A stretch of 64,000 nucleotides of DNA from the NCBI GenBank assembly GCA_015501595.1, contig JADNRX010000029.1, positions 1 to 64,000 on the forward strand. Direction: 5' to 3'. Positions 60,847 through 64,000 of the stretch are shown here, one piece after another. The notes beneath the pieces were generated by a model that ran no database searches, was not told the origin of the DNA, and worked only from the letters and a program-made list of their open reading frames with translations. The stretch comes from Hymenopellis radicata (taxonomy: Eukaryota > Basidiomycota > Agaricomycetes > Agaricales > Physalacriaceae). Both the position numbers and the translations under genes were made by a program. The first letter of the stretch is position 1; the number at the start of each line of letters is the position of its first letter.

Positions 60847-62198
60847 TTATTCGTAATTTATGCGCTCAGATTGTGAATCGATTCTTAATACGAGCTTGGG
60901 TGCTTGAGCAGGGTCTGTTTCAAGTTCGATGAGCATACCAAGTCCTTGGAATCTAAAGATGGTGGCACTCACTCCTCCGTCGATCAATACGGTCTCTCCG
61001 GTGACATAGAAGTTTACAAGAAGGAATAGCGCCAGCGAACCAACGTCTCGAGGCCTCCCATACCCATGTTCTTTGTAGGGAACTTCGAACTCGATGGGAT
61101 AGTCTTCCGGAAAGATTGCCGTACCGCTCTCATCGGTTGGTGCTCCCGGAAGGGACATCTATGGCAGTGGTAAAATCTAAGAGTGAGGCCGATGTCGATC
61201 AAACGCGAGACGTACAGCGCTCGGGAACAAACCTGAGCATTTAGTGGTCAGACGACGTCGGGGAAGATAGGCAAAGGAGGCTTACCTGGCGCGATTCCAT
61301 TCACTCGGATACCGAGCGGTAATAGCTCGTGGGCCAGTGAAGATGTAGCGTGGCCAATGGCACTCTTGGAGAACATGTATGGATACGACAATCCTGCTGT
61401 CGAAGAGTCCTAAAATGGCAGGATCGGCGTACCAGTCAATGCATCATGTAGGTAATAAGGTAGTCTCACCTTTGTCCATCCGTTCATACTGCTGGTCATA
61501 ATGATTTGCGGGGGAAATTTCTTGGTTATTGGATTATCGGATAGTTTCCATTTCTCGAGAAGAGGCAAAAAGGCAAAGGTGAGCCAGTATGGACCGACGG
61601 CGTTTGTGTTGAGTGACTTGTCGAATGCCTCGGGGGTAATGTCGTCGAAGAAACTCGACACGTAGTCGGCGGCGGTGTTGTTCTTGGGCCGCTTGAAGGA
61701 GCCCGTGAGGATGCCTGCGTTGTTGAATAACGCGGTGACATAGGGTTCACGACGCGCCATTTCGTCTGCTAGGCGTTTGGCTTCGGACTGCGTGAGCCGT
61801 CGCGTGAGAAACGGACCTGAGGCGCGTCGAGCATCCGTACCTTTTGGCTGATATCAGCCTCGAGACAATGCATCTTCCCACTGTGGTCAAAATTGAATAC
61901 AGATGCGTTATACTGCTTGCAAGTCCTAGAGACGCGTTAATTGGCTTGAGAGTATCAAGCATGTGACTGACTCTTCCATATCAGCTTGAGTTCCCGGAGG
62001 TCCGACGATATAGACAGTGGCCCCGTTGCTTATCAGAGTAGACGCGATCATTAGGCCTATGCCCTTGGGATGGATGAGGCCAGTTTCTTGAGGAGGAGGA
62101 AGATCTAGACGCACAGTTCCACCACCAGTCACAACTATCACCGAACCGCGCAGATCAAAGAGGTTTTTGGCTTGAAGATATTCTAGAGATGGAGGCAT
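60847..62198 (-). CDS. Short-chain dehydrogenase/reductase (SDR), second copy type
   Basis: NAD(P)-dependent oxidoreductase; substrate unknown. Starts MPPSLEYLQAKNLFDLRGSV, then IVVTGGGT, where an intron is spliced out to complete the cofactor loop TGGGTGIG; LMIASTLISNGATVYIVGP follows. Further on: VTALFNNAGILTGSFKRP (NNAG), FDKSLNTNAVGPYWLTFAFL, PPQIIMTSSMNGWTK with the catalytic Ser, SYPYMFSKSAIGHATSSLAH with YxxxK, IRVNGIAPGLFPSEMSLPG and FYVTGETVLIDGGVSATIF. The C-terminal extension runs on to LRIDSQSERINYE. About six introns. This SDR differs clearly from the one at 27 kb (longer, with NNAG and an inserted FPEDYPIEFEVPYKEHGYG), so it is not a recent duplicate. It belongs to a group common in basidiomycetes. 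The gene ends tail to tail with the membrane protein at 60708, leaving 138 bp. Confidence 0.85.
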
Positions 62199-62697
62199 AT
62201 TGAAGAGGTGATGGTGAGAGCCTGAGACCTATCGATGGAATGTTTATAGCTTCGGATGTCTACGTCACCAAGTGCGAATGTGAGAACAATCCAGATGCGC
62301 AGTTTTCAGACTTTCCCATGGGCCATTTTTACCTGCTGGGGGCTGCAGATGTGATGCACGTCTTGGTGTAGAAAAGATAACTGGATCCATAGTTCTGTGA
62401 ATGGTTGACTTTGCTTATCATGCTGTTCAAGCAAGAGGGAAAGTAGAGTAGACGGGCGGCAAACGCCGGTAACATTTCTGGAATGTATTATTCTCCGAAA
62501 TAGGATTTTGAGTCTGCGCTTGAACGACGACCACGACTTGCCACAGCTTGCTCGTTGACCCATTCTGTCGTCCATCCACGTTTACTTTCTTGGTTTACTC
62601 GCAGCAATATCCGTTCGCGGGACGTGGATAAGCTGTTGATCCAAAATTTCTCCATTTCAACCGAGCCCAGTGCCGTTCTCATTTTCTTCGCCAATCA
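62199..62697. other. Divergent promoter region, SDR / Ser-rich gene
   Basis: About 500 bp between divergent start codons at 62198 (minus) and 62698 (plus). Small frames on minus have no motif. A CT-rich leader-like tract precedes 62698. Nothing else supported. Confidence 0.35.
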
Positions 62698-64000
62698 ATG
62701 GCGCCCAATTTCTTCTCTAAACTTGTCAAGTCGCCGTCAGGTGCGTCGCATAGCCGCGACCGCTCAGATCGCTCGTCCGAATCACGTAGTTCACCCTCCC
62801 CGACGCCCCGAAGCAGAACCGTGTCTGCAATCACCCCTCCCAGCAGCAACTTTTCGTCCATGTCTGCCGTGGTCAATGGGCAGACACCACCCAACATTCG
62901 GACGGAGCCCCGGAACTCCAGCGACACCAATAGCAGCCCGAGCGTGACTGTTGTGCCGCCGTCTCCCATGTCCACCACAGACGGTTCGAGCCTGCGCAAG
63001 ATAGAGGGATTACCCCATGTCAATGGCGACGATACCAGTAACGGCCTCGTGTTCTCCACTCGTAACCGCTCGCTCTCGTCACCTGCCCAAGCGCGCTCAA
63101 CCGAAATCGGTTCCATACCCCCAGTCCCTCAGATACCCTCCGGTCTAAGCGCCTCACCCGAACCGTCCTCTCGACCACCATCTCGACCGAATACGGCATC
63201 GTCGTCCAAGTCGAACATAAGGGAGGCTTTCATCTCCGCATTCGGAGGTAAAGATCCCAACGCTTCACCTACGCCAGAGCTCCGCTCCAAGACATCCAAC
63301 AAATCGTTGAAAAATCAGCCGCCACCCATCGCTACTACGGCTGTGCTCCATAACCGTGCCGCGACTACTCCAAGTATGGTACGCGCAGAATCCAACGACA
63401 GTTCTATCGGCGAAACGTCTATCGTTGAATCTCCTACATCTATGGAATTCCCGTCCAGCGCGGCAACGAATGGCAATCCCCAGCTTACCGCGTCTCCTAC
63501 GCGAAATGGGGACGCGATCACTGCTCCCACGGCTTCGCCTCCTAAAGAGAACGGGTCAGACAACAAGAAGAAACCAAAATGGAAACGACCCACGCAGAAG
63601 CCGACTGGTCTTGCCAGCGCCATCGCTGCGTCAGGTCTGGCTATGGCCAATCCAATGGTCTCGGCACAGCACCAGGCTCATCACCAAGCTCAGCTTAGCC
63701 CCCCTGTTGCATCTACTAGAAAGTCGTCATTGCCGTCTCCTCCGTACCTGAATCGCGCAGGCTCAGGGTCAGCAGTGTCAGCAAGTGGATCGTCTCATAC
63801 ACGCATGGGCTCATCCGAATTTTCACCAAAGTCCAAGGCCTCCAAGAAGCGGGGTAGCTCTGTGCACAGCGACCATTCAGAATATTTCCCTGAAAATCCT
63901 GCCATCACCTCCACTGATTACTATTTGGGTCTTGAGGACGACAGCTCCGATGAGGATGACGATTCAGACGACGACGACGTCCTGCTGGATTTGGACTTGG
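62698..64000 (+). CDS. N-terminal part of a large Ser/Pro-rich protein (cut by window end)
   Basis: One open exon from the ATG at 62698 to the window edge, at least 434 residues, no stop. Starts MAPNFFSKLVKSPSGASHSR and stays disordered, rich in Ser, Pro, Thr and Asn. A conserved-looking block is SNIREAFISAFGGKD, and a basic stretch NKKKPKWKRPTQKPTGLASA follows. The visible end is HSEYFPENPAITSTDYYLGL, an acidic run of Asp/Ser, then VLLDLDL. In some mushroom proteins a similar acidic block comes just before a GRAM domain with a VASt lipid-transfer domain (Lam/Ysp family, sterol transfer at ER contact sites). That is a memory-based guess, because the domain itself lies outside the window. No frame break in this part. 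Confidence 0.65.
   Translation, partial: MAPNFFSKLVKSPSGASHSRDRSDRSSESRSSPSPTPRSRTVSAITPPSSNFSSMSAVVNGQTPPNIRTEPRNSSDTNSSPSVTVVPPSPMSTTDGSSLRKIEGLPHVNGDDTSNGLVFSTRNRSLSSPAQARSTEIGSIPPVPQIPSGLSASPEPSSRPPSRPNTASSSKSNIREAFISAFGGKDPNASPTPELRSKTSNKSLKNQPPPIATTAVLHNRAATTPSMVRAESNDSSIGETSIVESPTSMEFPSSAATNGNPQLTASPTRNGDAITAPTASPPKENGSDNKKKPKWKRPTQKPTGLASAIAASGLAMANPMVSAQHQAHHQAQLSPPVASTRKSSLPSPPYLNRAGSGSAVSASGSSHTRMGSSEFSPKSKASKKRGSSVHSDHSEYFPENPAITSTDYYLGLEDDSSDEDDDSDDDDVLLDLDL

Overview
This window reads as a gene-dense stretch of a basidiomycete nuclear genome, most likely an agaricomycete mushroom (Agaricales). Protein genes are split by many short introns, mostly 45-60 nt with GT...AG borders. 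Several families typical of mushrooms occur: a BTB protein with the agaric-type C-terminus, a DUF6593-like protein, Ser/Pro-rich one-pass membrane proteins, a GH63-type hydrolase and a Rua1-like zinc protein. I saw no rRNA, tRNA, CRISPR array or intact transposon. All family names come from reading the translated sequence, not from a search.

Layout. 1-6.2 kb holds three minus-strand genes: a C2H2 zinc-finger protein, a BTB protein and a caprin-like RGG protein. 6.4-17.7 kb is a plus-strand run of cohesin SMC3, the bifunctional thiamine enzyme THI6 and SMC5/6-complex SMC6. A DUF6593-like gene (minus) converges on SMC6. After about 1.8 kb without a recognised gene come TAPT1/EMP65 (minus) and a Rua1-type zinc protein (plus). 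25.2-32.9 kb carries SOF1, a short-chain dehydrogenase, a class-3 aldehyde dehydrogenase, a small membrane protein and a second C2H2 protein. 33.4-41.5 kb is UTP20. 42-54 kb has a secreted alpha/beta hydrolase, an unknown Ser/Pro-rich gene, a mushroom-type membrane protein, a mitochondrial carrier and a RhoGAP protein. 54-64 kb has the GH63-type hydrolase, a degenerate type-II membrane protein fragment, another membrane protein, a second dehydrogenase, and the start of a large Ser-rich protein cut by the window edge.

Functional themes are mainly housekeeping. SMC3 and SMC6 act in chromosome cohesion and repair. SOF1 and UTP20 are both parts of the small-subunit processome. THI6 makes thiamine phosphate, and the dehydrogenases, hydrolases and carrier serve metabolism. 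There is no sign of a defence island or a biosynthetic gene cluster.

The most unusual signals are at gene-structure level. At least eight coding sequences show a frame break in which the continuing conserved protein lies in the frame reached by adding one base. Four of these sit on CCCC runs, including one in UTP20, which is essential in yeast. This looks more like systematic single-base loss in the assembly than pseudogenes, but it changes every downstream protein prediction. Other points are a 12-nt microexon coding the heart of the SMC6 Walker A loop, a 9-nt microexon in the aldehyde dehydrogenase, a GC-AG intron, two stop-free introns of length 3n (one between two zinc fingers), and three telomere-like AACCCTAACCC motifs in intergenic DNA.
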